Shown: positions 41,094 to 51,759, counted from the first letter of the stretch. The stretch is 64,000 nucleotides of DNA from Sacculina carcini (GCA_916048095.2 OU696585.1:5739460-5803459), one strand, 5' to 3'. Program-made: numbers and translations. The notes: generated by a model from the letters alone, not told the origin.

Positions 41094-42835
41094 TCAGACC
41101 TTGTAATCACTACTAACATACGTAATATTATTAAGACAGTAAAAAGACTTAATTGGGAAAAAAATTTTAGTGTGTTTTTTGAAAAGAGAAAGAGATTTGA
41201 TTGAGCGTATTGAGGGAGATAGCCTATTGTAGATGCGAGGTCCCAAGATAGAGAAACAGCGATTGTAGTGAGAATGCCTAGAAGGAAAGGGAGGTTCAAC
41301 TAGTAGAAAATGATCCTTAGAAGACCTAAGAGAAAGAGATGAGGTTTTATAAGACAGAAGGTCAAACAGATACGTAGGCTTACGAAGATGAAGAGCTGAA
41401 TGAATAATGAAACAAATACGATACTCAATAAGAGCCTTGATTGGAAGTAACTTAACTTTGTGTAGAGAAGAAGAAACATGAGAACCCGAAGGAAGATTAA
41501 ATATCATACGACAAGCTTTATTAATAATAGATTGAAGTTTCCTAAGCTGGCGGTGGTTGAGTGATAGAAGAGAACAGCAATACTGAACTTTGCTAAAGAT
41601 GAATGAGTTAGCTAAATTGAAAGCAGCAGAAATAGTTATATATCTACGAATGGAATAGATACGCCTGAGCTGGAAGTTACAGCACCTAATAATGTCAGAG
41701 ATATGTCGATCAAAAGAAAGAGAGCTATCAAAAATGATACCAAGACTACGTACAGAGCAGGATAGAGGTATACTAAGAGAAGTAGTACTATTAGAAGATG
41801 GAAAGAGAATATACTTAATCTTATCAGGATTAAGTTTGAGATGACGAGTGAACGCCCAACTTTCATTATCAGATAGAATAGAACTGACTGAAGAGCGAGA
41901 AATAGACACGGACGAGAGAAGGATTTGAATGTCATCAGCGAATATTTGAAATGACACATCGTGATGTCGAAGTACTTTCCCTACAGAGGTTAGATAGATA
42001 TTGAAGAGGAGAGGGCCTAAGACAGAGCCCTGAGGGACACGGCAAGTTAATGGGCAAGCCTCACTACAAGAATCAGCAGAGGTAGATACGTATTGAGATC
42101 TATCAGAAAGATAAGAGCGAAAGAAAGAAAGAGCTGTGTCGCTAATGCCTAAGTCTAACAGAGTATCAATAAGAAGCAGATGATTAACAGTGTCAAAAGC
42201 AGCCGAAAAGTCTAGTTGTATAAGTAGAACATCCTTGCCAGAGAGAGTAGATTTGAGAATAGAATCATAGATATATATTAGAGAAGTTTCTGTAGAGTGA
42301 TAGTGACGGAAGCCAGACTGCTCAGGAAGAAACAAATTGTCAGACTCAAGGTAGTCAGATAGCTGTATATAGGCAGCCATTTCAAGAACTTTGGACAGCC
42401 AAGGAATTCTAGAGATAGGTTTATAGTTAGAAAGCGTGTTAGCTTCCAGATCAGATTTCTTAAGTATAGGGAGAATACTGGCAGTTTTACATGCCAGAAA
42501 TTGCCCATGAGTGAAAGAAGCATTGATGAAGTTAGATAAGAAAGGAAGAAGTAGCTCAATAGAGTGAGGAATCCTGGAAAGATCAATGGGGTCTAGAGAT
42601 GAAGAATGAATTTTAACATGCAAAATAGCTCTACAGTCAGAGATGGTTACTAAAACAAAAGAGTGAAAAACAGATGAGGCTGAGCACGGAGAGGACAATG
42701 TCAGAACAGAAGGGAACAAGCAACGAATCTTATAGATTTTGGACTGAAAAAAATTCATGAATAAAGAAGGTAATTGGTTAGATGCCAAATCAGGAAGGAT
42801 GAGACTACGGGAATTACCTAAAAGTAAGATCTTTA
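41094..42835 (-). CDS. CR1/L2-type reverse transcriptase
   Basis: About 580 codons uninterrupted. Motifs: PILKKSDLEANTLSNYKPIS, EQSGFRHYHSTETSL, LIQLDFSAAFDTVNH (motif A), VPQGSVLGPLLFNIYL (motif B), FQIFADDIQILLS (motif C, FADD), and SLGIIFDSSLSFDRHI. The C-terminal block FSILGPRIYNRLSPSI is characteristic of the CR1/L2/Rex-type group; there is no RNase H. All catalytic residues appear present. The frame is offset by one base from the endonuclease ORF at 42814-42835, so the two enzymes are no longer in one protein. Confidence 0.93.
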
Positions 42836-43575
42836 ATTAGAACAGAAGAATCAGAAAAGGAAAGGAGAAGATCAAGTGTGTGGCCGTGAACATGAGTAGG
42901 GCAGCAGATATGATTAAAAAGACCAAATGAGTCAATTAATTGTAAAAATGTAGAAGAACAAGACTTGAGATGAGGCGCATCAACCCAAATGTTGAAGTGA
43001 CCGCAAAATATTATTCTAGAAGAAAAAATTGGAAGAAGTGCGTCAACAAGCGAAGAAAACTCATCAAGAAAGATCGAGGAGGAAAATGAATTAAGACGAT
43101 AAATGATGACAATACATACAGGAAGAGTAGTTTTACCTATAACCTTACAACATAAATGTTCAAATGAATTAAAATTTATATCTACACTACATAGATAGGC
43201 ATTAATTATGTTCGAATTGAATACAAAAGAAACACCACCACCAGAGCATTTAGTAGAATTAGAGACGTTCAAAGGGCGACAATAATGAAAAGCTGAGTAG
43301 CCAGAAGGAAGCGAGTTGTCAAAAGAGGAAGTCTCTGCAACAGATAGCCATGACTCAAAAACCAGGAATATATCATAATTATGAAGAATGGACGGAAAAC
43401 GTGAAATTTTAGACCTAATAGACCTAAAATTCAAGAAAGCACATTTCAATAGACCAAGTTCATTATCAGACTTAGAACAAGAGATAATAGGAAACGAATC
43501 AGAGATAGAAGAAAGACACTTATCAGCGGATGATGAGCTGGTTGGAGGAAGCAGTACTGAAGAATCAGCGTCCAA
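42814..43575 (-). pseudogene. CR1/L2-type APE endonuclease with altered catalytic block
   Basis: Blocks in order: LLKCAFLNFRSIRSKISRF, IFLVFESWLS (E), SGGGVSFVFNS, IVIIYRLNSFSS, IFCGHFNIWVDAP where G-D-F-N is expected (Asp to His), and HGHTLDLLLSFS. Such a His substitution should abolish target nicking. The frame ends KDLTFR, where a 1-bp shift leads into the RT. Confidence 0.88.
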
Positions 43576-43622
43576 TTCAGAGTTAGATTGCTGTACACAA
43601 TCAGTCAGGCTGGTGGTCCCAT

Positions 43623-43945
43623 CTAGTTTCCCGAATTGAGATCCTCGACGGTCTGAGTCCGGTTGATCACATGGGTCCTCGATGTCCAGAAGCAGGGGCA
43701 GGCAGAGTCAAACGCTGCATGGTAGACGTTGTCACGACCCGCACGAACACAGTTGATGCACTTGCGGGCATTCTTCCTCGAGCACGACTTGGTGGTGTGT
43801 TTTCCAGCACACCACCCACAAGTGGCCTCCTGGGATCGACATTTGTCAGCCGTGTGACCATGACGTTGGCATTTGACACACCGAGTAACCCAAAAGCGGT
43901 CATACACCAGGCACCTTTGGTCACCCAAATAGACAAATCCGGACT
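43623..43945 (-). pseudogene. ORF1 zinc-knuckle region of the CR1/L2-type element
   Basis: CVKCQRHGHTADKC, CGWCAGKHTTKSC, and CINCVRAGRDNVYHAAF…C form three successive knuckles as in ORF1 of CR1/Jockey-like elements. A related piece lies on the plus strand at 59136-59504. The upstream part is replaced by (CA)n at 43950. Confidence 0.85.
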
Positions 43946-43948
43946 TGA

Positions 43949-43949
<1 letters not shown>

Positions 43950-43992
<43 letters not shown>
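43950..43992. repeat. (CA)n microsatellite
   Basis: Pure CA tract followed by GTGTGTGTG, giving a small inverted pair. Confidence 0.95.
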
Positions 43993-43993
<1 letters not shown>

Positions 43994-44290
43994 GTGTGTG
44001 TTTACTCTTGTTCCCTGAAATAGCGTAGTTTATTATTATTCTTTAAAAAGTGTATCTTGTTATTACTGTTTACATGCACCATTATTATTGATCCATGTAC
44101 GTCTCACATGTAAGTGCCAGTGCGTCCAATGCTCTGGCACCGATAATTCCGTAAAAAGCATTGCTCATCGGACTTTGTCACTACTGATTTGTTTTTTTTC
44201 AATTGTATGCATTGATACTGGAATGTGACAATACACTTACTTACTTACTTAATATTCATATTATAATACAATAATATAACATAATACTTA
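43993..44290 (+). mobile_element. Non-LTR/SINE 3' end with (CTTA)n tail
   Basis: The stretch ends in TACACTTACTTACTTACTTA at about 44233-44251 after a GC-balanced body (GTGCCAGTGCGTCCAATGCTC). It looks like a short retroposon 3' end in plus orientation. A second run of CTTACTTAC at about 44287 precedes the resumed LTR C. Confidence 0.45.
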
Positions 44291-44471
44291 CTTACACGCA
44301 CACACACATTCACACACATCTAGTGAACTAAACGAAGCGAGCGCGAAACACACATACAATACACACTGTGAGCCATACTAAATGCGACAAGAGCACACAC
44401 GCATACACACACACTCACACACTTACTCGCGCTATCTCTCTCACAATACAAACACAATACACAACACAACA

Positions 44472-45025
44472 CCTCCGCCTGTTTCCAAAGAAACAAATAC
44501 AAGCAACTAAAATAAACAATTCGATGCAAAATCCTGACACAACATTTCACAACCAACGATGGCCCAGCTAAACGCAGACAAAACTTAGTAAAGGCGACAA
44601 CAGTACACAATACGCAGCACCATACAAAATCACGACCTATTCTCGCAGCAATAACGAGCGGGTGGACGTCGCACCCGTTCACTCCGTCGCAACTGCCTCG
44701 TCAGTGCTTGGGTCTCATCAGCTGGCGTTTTTTCTGAGCCGCCTGATGGTACAGCTCCTGTGAATTCATCAGTTTCAATATCACCGTCCCGTGAAGACAC
44801 TGGTGTAGATGCACGCGCTTGCTGGGTTGCATCTCCAACCAGTATCGGTGGTTCATCAGACTCACCAAGTGGCGGTTGATGACCGCGTTGACGGATGTCT
44901 TTCACATGACGAGGCATTCCGTTCACATCAACAACATAATCAGACACAGTATCGGTAATGACACCAGGCTGCGACACGTCAGTACATCTGGTTCCTTTCC
45001 TGCGAGTCCACACCAAATCACCAAC
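44472..45025 (-). pseudogene. LTR family C integrase C-terminus and 3' non-coding part
   Basis: Minus-strand ORF 45016-44630 reads MVWTRRKGTRCTDVSQP, ITDTVSDYVVDVNGMPRHVK and, near the end, LRRSERVRRPPARY, the usual C-terminal tail of this Gypsy lineage's integrase (compare VEVDGMLRHVRDLRPR of element B). Catalytic core absent. The polypurine tract at 44472-44480 follows downstream. Confidence 0.8.
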
Positions 45026-45308
45026 TCAGAACTCACAACTCTGAATGAACAACTCAGAACTCGAACACGATCCGTTCTGGATCTTGATGTCAAATCCATT
45101 AGTTTTGTATATGAATTCATTCTATACGGTGAAATTTAACGTTTCATTGTCTATAGTTGCTGCCCGCGGGACATTTTTATTTAATAATAATAAGCCATCG
45201 CTTCATTTACGTTTGATGCCCCTGATCTATACCATCGAACCCGCGCAATTATGTCACCTCATATTCAAGCATACATACACAGACAGACAGATAATTTCTT
45301 TTATATAT
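45026..45308 (+). repeat. R1 fragment before LTR C, right copy
   Basis: It matches 39936-40198 almost base for base and ends at the same LTR junction (TTTTATATAT followed by TGTAATATT). Confidence 0.9.
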
Positions 45309-45702
45309 TGTAATATTGGAAAAAATGTATGTACAAATATACGAAGGCAAACAGCCACGCAACACTATCACACACACCACGATCACTCTATCACACACCA
45401 CAATCACAATCACACCACACGATCACTATCTCACACAACTACCACGCAACACTCTTACGCACAGCTCACACACAACAACCGACCTCTACGCATATCAAAT
45501 TCACTCCCCTACACACACACACACACACGCACACACACATTCACGCACATCTAGTGAACTAAACGAAGCGAGTGCGAAACACACATACAATACACACTGT
45601 TAGCCATACTAAATGCGACAAGAGCACACACGAATACACACACACCCACACACTTACTCGCGCTATTTCTCTCACAATACAAACACAATACACAACACAA
45701 CA
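45309..45702 (-). repeat. LTR of family C, right copy (394 bp)
   Basis: TGTAATATTGG … ACACAACACAACA, flanked by TATAT on both sides (45304-45308, 45703-45707), so it looks like a solo LTR with its target duplication. CA-rich on the plus strand, like families A, B and D. Confidence 0.9.
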
Positions 45703-45717
45703 TATATACATAAAAGA

Positions 45718-45747
45718 AATATATATATATATATATATATATATATG
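45718..45747. repeat. (TA)n microsatellite
   Basis: Pure TA tract inside R1-type sequence. Confidence 0.95.
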
Positions 45748-45926
45748 CTGAACGTGCTGAACAATTCATACATGCATACAACTATACGTGCTGAACAATT
45801 CATAAAGTATAATTCATATTCAATCCATAAAATATACTGAATACAAATTAAAAAGCAAAAAATTTAACCTGTATATACGTTCACCAATAAAAAACTCTAA
45901 ATCTGAATAGATTTATTATAAATTTG

Positions 45927-46398
45927 TGTAGTGGAAATAGAGATGTATTCAATGAAGATGAGCACGACGATGAAATGATAGCACTGAAATGCACTCTTGA
46001 AAACAAAACTTATAATAAACAATAAACACTTTGTGGCCTCGCACCAATCACAATTACAAATACACTACCAACACACGAACACCACCAACACTCACAACGC
46101 TCAAGACCAGACTCATTGTAGCTCGCTTCAGCCACACGCACAGGCGTCACACGTCACAATGTCAAAGTACACCGACCAATCAGCACCCAGTACTCGAGTC
46201 ACTTGACAAGTCAAGTCACATGAACCACTCACACACGCAGACATATACACGCAGATACACGGTAACTCGCATTCATGGAAAAGAGCAGGCACACCATTAG
46301 AGCACTTGGACATACACATACATACAGACATACAAACACACCTACGCGGGTACACGATTTCATCACACTGTACATACACAATATGAATACCTATTACA
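45927..46398 (-). repeat. 3' LTR of element B
   Basis: 472 bp, same length as 47599-48070 with scattered substitutions. Polypurine-type GGGGCA lies at 46399-46404 on the element strand. Confidence 0.93.
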
Positions 46399-46497
46399 TG
46401 CCCCATTGGTGTTCATACCAATCAAATGCAATATATGATCTAACCAATACAGCGGCAACAAAAACCTACACATGATACAGGCAATCAATGATTAAAA

Positions 46498-47310
46498 CTA
46501 GTGCATAACATAGTCACGGTGCCAGACAGGAGCTCTTCTCTGTCGTATAGGGCGGCTGTGACTCACCGATTCACTGGCTTCTGCAGACACATCATCACCG
46601 TCGTCGCCGCTACGAGGTCTGAGGTCGCGCACGTGACGCAACATGCCGTCCACCTCGACCACCTGGTCAGACGCCAACGCCGTAACACGACCCTCGACAG
46701 TCGGCTGAGTTCACCTCGTACCACTGTTGCGCACCCACCCTGGATCATCGGTGTCCAATGCATCAATTGTCTGACGCGGCGTCATACACGCTCCCTGTTC
46801 GCCCACAATATCACGCCATTGATAGTTGTACAGTACCTGTGCAGGCGTTCCCTTGCGGTCACTGAAAGGACTCGTATAAATTACAGATGTACAGCTTCAC
46901 CGATGGAACAATTCTTGCGAGCAGCAATCACCTTCACAGTGCGGTGATTCCTTTCTATAATACCATTGCCACTGGGTCTGCACGCCGCTCGAAATTGCAC
47001 CTCAATACTCCACTTTGCTGCAAATGCTAGAAACTGCTGACTTCTGAATATAGTAGCATTGTCACACAATAGCTGAGTGGGGAAACCTGGCTCAAGGAAC
47101 ATCTCTTCAAGGTGTCTCGTGATATTATCAGCGTCGGATCGCCTCAGCAATCGCCACAAAGAAAATCTTGATGGTCCACAGTCAATCACGGACAGATATT
47201 CTTGGCCTTGAAAGTGTGTGACGTCTATAGTGAGTCTGTGCCATATCTCTCCAACTGATAATTCACCTCTTGGCCATTTTCGCGGGGCAGTAATGCAGCA
47301 GTGCTGGACT
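46498..47310 (-). pseudogene. Element B integrase
   Basis: KWPRGELSVGEIWHRLTIDV followed by VIDCGPSRFSLWRLL (first Asp), TQLLCDNATIFRSQQFL (second Asp) and GNGIIERNHRTVKV (Glu) give the D,D,35E core. The frame then shifts: the remaining part reads FSDRKGTPAQVLYNYQWRDI and, after another shift, VEVDGMLRHVRDLRP and RRAPVWHRDYVMH to the stop at 46498. Two frameshifts. The N-terminal zinc domain is cut at about 47300 by the inverted RT piece. Confidence 0.88.
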
Positions 47311-47598
47311 TGGAAAAACATGTCTGCAAATTCACGTCGAAAAGGAGTTGTGGCCATATCAGACAGTGATATTTGACGGCAAGCGATACTGCTTAACGAG
47401 GATGGGTTTCGGTCTGAGTGTGGCACCCGCCGTTCTGCAGACAATACTGGATTATGTGTTGAAGCAAGCTAAGTGTGTGAGCGCAGGGACTTCCGCATAT
47501 CTGGATGATATTTTTGTTGACCTCAATGTAGTCAGCGCGGAATAGGTTCGTGGTCATCTTGGAAAATGTGGTTTGGTGAGCAAGAAGCCGAAATAGCT
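47300..47598 (+). pseudogene. Element B RT fragment, inverted relative to the integrase
   Basis: The plus strand reads VLDLEKTCLQIHV, LWPYQTVIFDGKRYCLTRMG, FGLSVAP, and SAYLDDIFVDLNVVSAE (catalytic YLDD intact), then VRGHLGKCGLVSKKP up to the LTR edge. It is the same lineage as element A's RT (LWPFQTV…). Opposite orientation to the LTR-defined strand and to the integrase means an internal inversion or template switch. Confidence 0.87.
47587..47598 (-). promoter_or_regulatory. Element B primer-binding site matching the tRNA-Phe 5' end
   Basis: The plus strand reads GCCGAAATAGCT directly before the 5' LTR (TGTAGTGG). This equals nucleotides 1-12 of eukaryotic tRNA-Phe. As in element A, the matching segment ends at tRNA position 12 and abuts the LTR. 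The inverted RT fragment joins this site through a shared GCCG. Confidence 0.65.
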
Positions 47599-48070
47599 TG
47601 TAGTGGAAATAGAGATGTATTCAATGAAGATGAGGACGACGATGAAATGATAACACTGAAATGCACTCTTGAAAACAAAACTTATAATAAACAATAAACA
47701 CTTTGTGGCCTCACATCAATCACAATTACAAATACACTACCAACAATTGAACACCACCAACACTCACAACGCTCAAAACCAGACTGCTTGTTTTTCGCTT
47801 CAGCCACACGCACAGGCGTCACACGTCACCATGTCAAAGTACACCGACCAATCAGCACCCAGTACTCGAGTCACGTGACAAGCCAAGTCACATGAACCAC
47901 TCACACACGTAGACATACACACGCACATACACGGTTACTCACATTCATGGAAAAGAGTAGGCACACCATTAGCACACTTGGACATACACATACATACAGA
48001 CATACAAACACACCTACGCGGTTACACGATTTCATCACACTGTACATACACAATACGAATACCTATTACA
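47599..48070 (-). repeat. 5' LTR of element B
   Basis: 472 bp, counterpart of 45927-46398. It is followed by R1 sequence AGTTGACAAAATATTATCCC, the continuation of the unit broken at 45926. Confidence 0.93.
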
Positions 48071-48830
48071 AGTTGACAAAATATTATCCCTCAATTCGCC
48101 TCATATTTGAACCTGCCCGTCGTGCGGAACAATTCATACTATTAAATTTGTATTCAAATCATAAATGAAAAGAAATATGAATTAAAAAAGAAAAGAGTGA
48201 ACCCATACAACATCAAAATTTATATATTTTTATATTATTTTGACAAAATAGTTCGCCTAAACCGCCTCATATTTAAACCTGCCCGTCGTGCTGAATAATT
48301 CAGAACTCAGACACAAAACTATGAAAAATGACTAAGCTTTTTTATCATAATGTTTTCAAAATATATTTATAACTTAACATCACCATCTAGCATTAAAACC
48401 CGCCCGTTGTGCAGAACAATTAATAAAGTAAAATGAATATTGAATTAATAAAAAGCGATTAGAAATTTAAAAAGAAGAAGTAAACCCATGAAAAGTCTTA
48501 ACAAATAGAAAAGTATAAATATGAATGTTTTCATTTTAGATGTGACAAAATGTTTTCCCTCGAACAGCCTCGTATTTATACCCGCCCGTCGTGCGGAACT
48601 ATTAATAAATATAATTAATCAAAAAGCAAAAAGCTTATCCAATAGAAAAATATAAATTTGTAAATTCTTGTTTTAATTATTGACGGAGTTTTTTCCCTCA
48701 ACACTGCTCAAATTCACACCCGTCCTTCGTGTGTAGTAATTCAGAATTGTAACTCTGAAAACGATGAAACTTTCTGTCATCTCTATAATTCCAGATTAAT
48801 GCTTCTGCTAAAACAGCATATGCATATAGT
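48071..48830 (+). repeat. R1 units
   Basis: GTGCGG-type cores at about 48115, 48285 (variant CGTGCTGAA), 48405 and 48590, with AT-rich linkers, then the CCCGTCCTTCGTGTG variant at 48718. No coding sequence. Confidence 0.8.
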
Positions 48831-50540
48831 TGGCACTGCATGATATTACAACCCATATCCTTATGCAACTTAAGCGTATGCAACTTGAAATTAAACCAAT
48901 TAAATTACACATTAAAATTCAGTAGTTAACTTTGTTCCCAGTAGCATATTACCCGGTCGTCATGCGGAACAATTCATGTGTAAATATTGAGGACAATAAA
49001 GCCTTTCTATTCAGTATAGTGTATCATTAATTAAACTGTACCCAATAAAAGTACACTATCCATGCTTGGAGCTAATATGATGCATTCTTAATTGTGATTG
49101 GGCTTCAGTGAAATTTAATCAGTGTATATTCCTGTGTAATCGCAAGTGCGCTTAATAGCTGTCAAATTGGCAACATGTCATTTTGACTTTACACCGCCGA
49201 AACTTTCTTTAGGTACACTTTGGAAAATTAAAAATTATACCGTATTGTATAAACTAAAATTTCTAGCACGATGGTATAATTTATTTTTATGTATAACAAA
49301 TAGTTACTGAGAAATATTAGAAAAATGAATTAATTTTAGTCGCCCGATGTTCAAGTGTAATTTTGGATGTATTTGAGAATGTTGCCAATTTTACACGTTT
49401 TTTGTATCATTTGTGGGTATTAATTATAGCTTATATTGTAGAACTCAAAATTCTCTACACTGTAGTGTATTCCTGTGTATTCGTAAGTGCGTAAATTGTG
49501 ATTGGACTTCAGTGAAATTAAAACAGTGTATATTCATGTGTAATCGCAAGTGCGCATAATAGCTGTCAAATTGGCAATATGTCCTTTTGAATTTACACCG
49601 CCGTAACTTCCTTTAGATACACTTTGGAAAATTACAAATGATACCGTATTGTAGAAACTAAAATTTCTAGCACGCTGGTATAATTCATTTTAATGTGTGA
49701 CAAATAGTTTTTGAGAAATAGGTAGAAAAATGAATTAATTTTAGTCACCCGGCATTCAAGTGTAATTTTGGATGTATTTGAGAATTTTGCCAATTTTACA
49801 CGTTTTTTGTATCATTTGTGGGCATAAAGTATAACTTTTCTTGTAGAACACAAAATTATTTACACAATAGTATAATTTTTATAGCTGTACCATTGCTGGT
49901 TTATGAGGAATAGATAGCGGAATATTGACCAAAATATTCACGTTTTTTGTGCTAATTTTGCCTTTTTGACTTTGTCATTTACACTTCACACCGCCGTAAC
50001 TTTTTTTAATACACTTTGGAAAATTAAAAATTATACCGTGTTGTAGATAACACAATTCCCAGCATGATGGTATTATCTATTTAGATGTGTGATAATTAGT
50101 TTTTGAGAAATAGATAAAAAATATAGAAAATCGGACGCGTGGAGTATAAATATAATTTTGAATGTAGATTGAATTTTTTTTATTTTACATGTTTTTTATT
50201 TAATTTTTGAGTATGAATTACAATTTGTTGAGCAGAACAGAAAATTTTCTACACAGTCGTATAATTTTTATAGTTGTACCATTGCTGGTTTAGGAGGAGT
50301 AGTCTTCAGAAAATTGACCAAAATTTTCACATTTTTCAGGGTTCATTTTGTCTTTTCACCCCTATAACTTTTTTTGGTTTCATTTTGGAATTTAAAATGT
50401 AATCTAAAGTGTAGACAAGAAAATTTCCAACGTGATGGTATATATTGTTAGCGGGTGCGCCAAGTGGTGGCCGAGTATTAGCTGATAGAAAATGAACAAA
50501 GGATGGTGGAACACACAGACACACACACACAGACACACAG
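48831..50540 (+). repeat. R2 repeat complex, copy 3 (two modules)
   Basis: Same order of words as 12120-13427 and 16561-18440; the TGTGTAATCGCAAGTGCGC module occurs twice (about 49133 and 49535). It ends with ACACACAGACACACAGAGGATCTC as in copy 2. Confidence 0.88.
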
Positions 50541-50551
50541 AGGATCTCTTT

Positions 50552-50554
<3 letters not shown>

Positions 50555-50596
<42 letters not shown>
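50555..50596. repeat. (TA)n microsatellite flanked by an inverted repeat
   Basis: TA tract followed by TATACTGCCTGG and its complement CCAGGCAGTATA (50592-50623), a 12-bp perfect inverted pair around TGTAG. Confidence 0.92.
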
Positions 50597-50623
50597 TGCC
50601 TGGTGTAGCCAGGCAGTATATTT

Positions 50624-51323
50624 TCGCGCTTACAAATGAGATTAAAGTCAATTGCAATTTCGCAATCTTTTTCCTGGTGGAATCTAAATCTCTTGCCAGT
50701 TTCTGGTCGCCTTGACTCAAACACCTAAAAAGCTTCCCTATATTCTGTAACGTTTCGGAGTTTGCTGACTCCATCTTCAGAAAACTCATGAAAGTACAAT
50801 ACAAATGATGGTACAATACATGTACAATACAATTTACTTCCAACCTCGCTGGGTTGGACGTAAACCATTTTCTTCCTGTTGAATGTTCATTGATGGCCTC
50901 AGCTGGGTGATGTACACTGCTTCAAGCAGGCGCAGTCAACGTGCGTCGTTTGCATACGCCAACACCTCAGTACCACGTACAATATCCTCACGTGTCAATT
51001 TTTGTTTGTGAGCCGAGCTTAAATGTTTTTTATGGCGCCGTTGCTCAGGTGGCAAGTCAGCCGCCGCGATAGCGTGGTCGTCGCCATACCAATATAACTT
51101 TGAGGTTTACACCCCTCAACATTGAATGTGAATCGGTAAACGATGTGATGCTGCTCCAGCTGCGCAGGCTTGTCACATTCTGGTTTGTTGCGGAGAACCA
51201 AGTTTGCCATCTTCTGCGTTTTGTAATAATCAATTTCACTACAGTGTTTTCTTCAGTGACCTTCACGTTATTCTGGACAATGTTTTTCATCACACGTTCA
51301 TCCACTCTGTGCGAGGTCGACAA
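50624..51323 (-). pseudogene. Penelope-like element linker, GIY-YIG endonuclease and following N-terminal segment
   Basis: The minus strand reads HRVDERVMKNIVQNNVKV, then in a second frame MANLVLRNKPECDKP and HHIVYRFTFNVEGCKPQSYI G (the GIY/YIG strands as IVYRF and SYIG). After a third frame come LTREDIVRGTEVLAYA and, past a TGA, LRLLEAVYITQLRPSMNIQQ with the catalytic Glu and Asn. Beyond a gap the segment SETLQNIGKLFRCL … QKLARDLDSTRKKIAKLQ matches 1402-1558. Three frame breaks and one stop. Confidence 0.82.
50745..50790 (-). ncRNA. Hammerhead-like motif of the second PLE
   Basis: On the minus strand CTGAAGA (core), GGAGT/ACTCC (stem II), GAAA and CGTT follow in the hammerhead order. Stem I pairing is poor. 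It occupies the spacer between the GIY-YIG end and the coiled-coil segment, where PLE terminal repeats carry such ribozymes. Probably derived from, or a decayed form of, a functional one. Confidence 0.35.
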
Positions 51324-51352
51324 TACGTTTTTGTAATAGAGCTGAATGTTTT

Positions 51353-51757
51353 TTGTGTCTGGGCGATTCGAAGTATCTACGTCGCTATCTACGCTACTTC
51401 GACGATTTATTCATCAAAGTGCAGTCCCCATATGAGATAGAGAATCTCCAATCAGCACTTGAAAAAGAAACGTTGCTAAAACTGAACAAAACGTACGAAC
51501 AAAATAATCGCTTGCCATTTATCGATGTGGCGGCTCAATTGAATGGTGAACGAATAGACACCAGTGTCCACACCAAGTCCACCAACGCAGGCCTGTGCAT
51601 GAGCGGCCAAAATGAATGCCCAAACAGATACCGGCGAGCAACGAGTTCTGCATACGTGCGATGTGCTCTGGCACACTGCGCAACGTGTCAATCAACTCAC
51701 AGTGAACTGGAGCGAGGTACGCAAGTCTTGGTAAATAATGGTTACTGCAACAATTAA
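51353..51757 (+). pseudogene. Penelope-like element RT C-terminal part
   Basis: The plus strand starts at motif C (RYFDDLFIKVQ), continues RLPFIDVAAQLNGERIDTSV, then HTKSTNAGLCMSGQNECPN and ELERGTQVLVNNGY. This is the thumb side of a PLE RT. Motifs A and B are missing. It points away from the GIY-YIG half at 50624-51323, so the two halves are in divergent orientation. Confidence 0.85.
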
Positions 51758-51759
51758 AT

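Larger units (their letters stand above)
40426..43950 (-). mobile_element. CR1/L2-type non-LTR retrotransposon
   Basis: On the minus strand: ORF1 zinc knuckles (43623-43945), APE endonuclease (42814-43575), RT (41094 to about 42835), a CA/TG-rich 3' UTR, and a terminal block GGCGCTATATAAATATCTTA followed by repeats of AATGT, typical of CR1/L2-like 3' ends. The 5' part is cut by a (CA)n tract at 43950-43991. Confidence 0.9.
40199..44471 (-). repeat. LTR of family C, left copy, split by a CR1/L2-type element
   Basis: The part 40199-40425 (TGTAATATTTGAAAAAAATG … CTCCCCTACACACAC) and the part at about 44295-44471 (CACGCACACACAC … ACACAACACAACA) together match the continuous LTR at 45309-45702. 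The intervening 3.9 kb is the CR1/L2-type element and a smaller fragment. The element-strand polypurine tract AGGCGGAGG (44472-44480) directly precedes the LTR, so this is a 3' LTR of a minus-strand element. Confidence 0.85.
45927..48070 (-). mobile_element. LTR element B: Gypsy-lineage, rearranged
   Basis: Equal 472-bp LTRs (45927-46398 and 47599-48070), TGTAGTGG … CCTATTACA, highly similar. Flanks are ATTTG and AGTTG (one mismatch), inside an R1 unit that resumes at 48071. The internal 1.2 kb holds integrase on the minus strand and an RT fragment on the plus strand. Gag, protease and RNase H are gone. On the element strand the tract AATGGGGCA precedes the 3' LTR. Confidence 0.92.

Noticed and set aside
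44368..45603. Thr/His-rich ORFs in CA-rich regions
   Set aside because: They are translations of CA-rich LTR sequence in several frames; the sequence is defined by LTR C boundaries instead.
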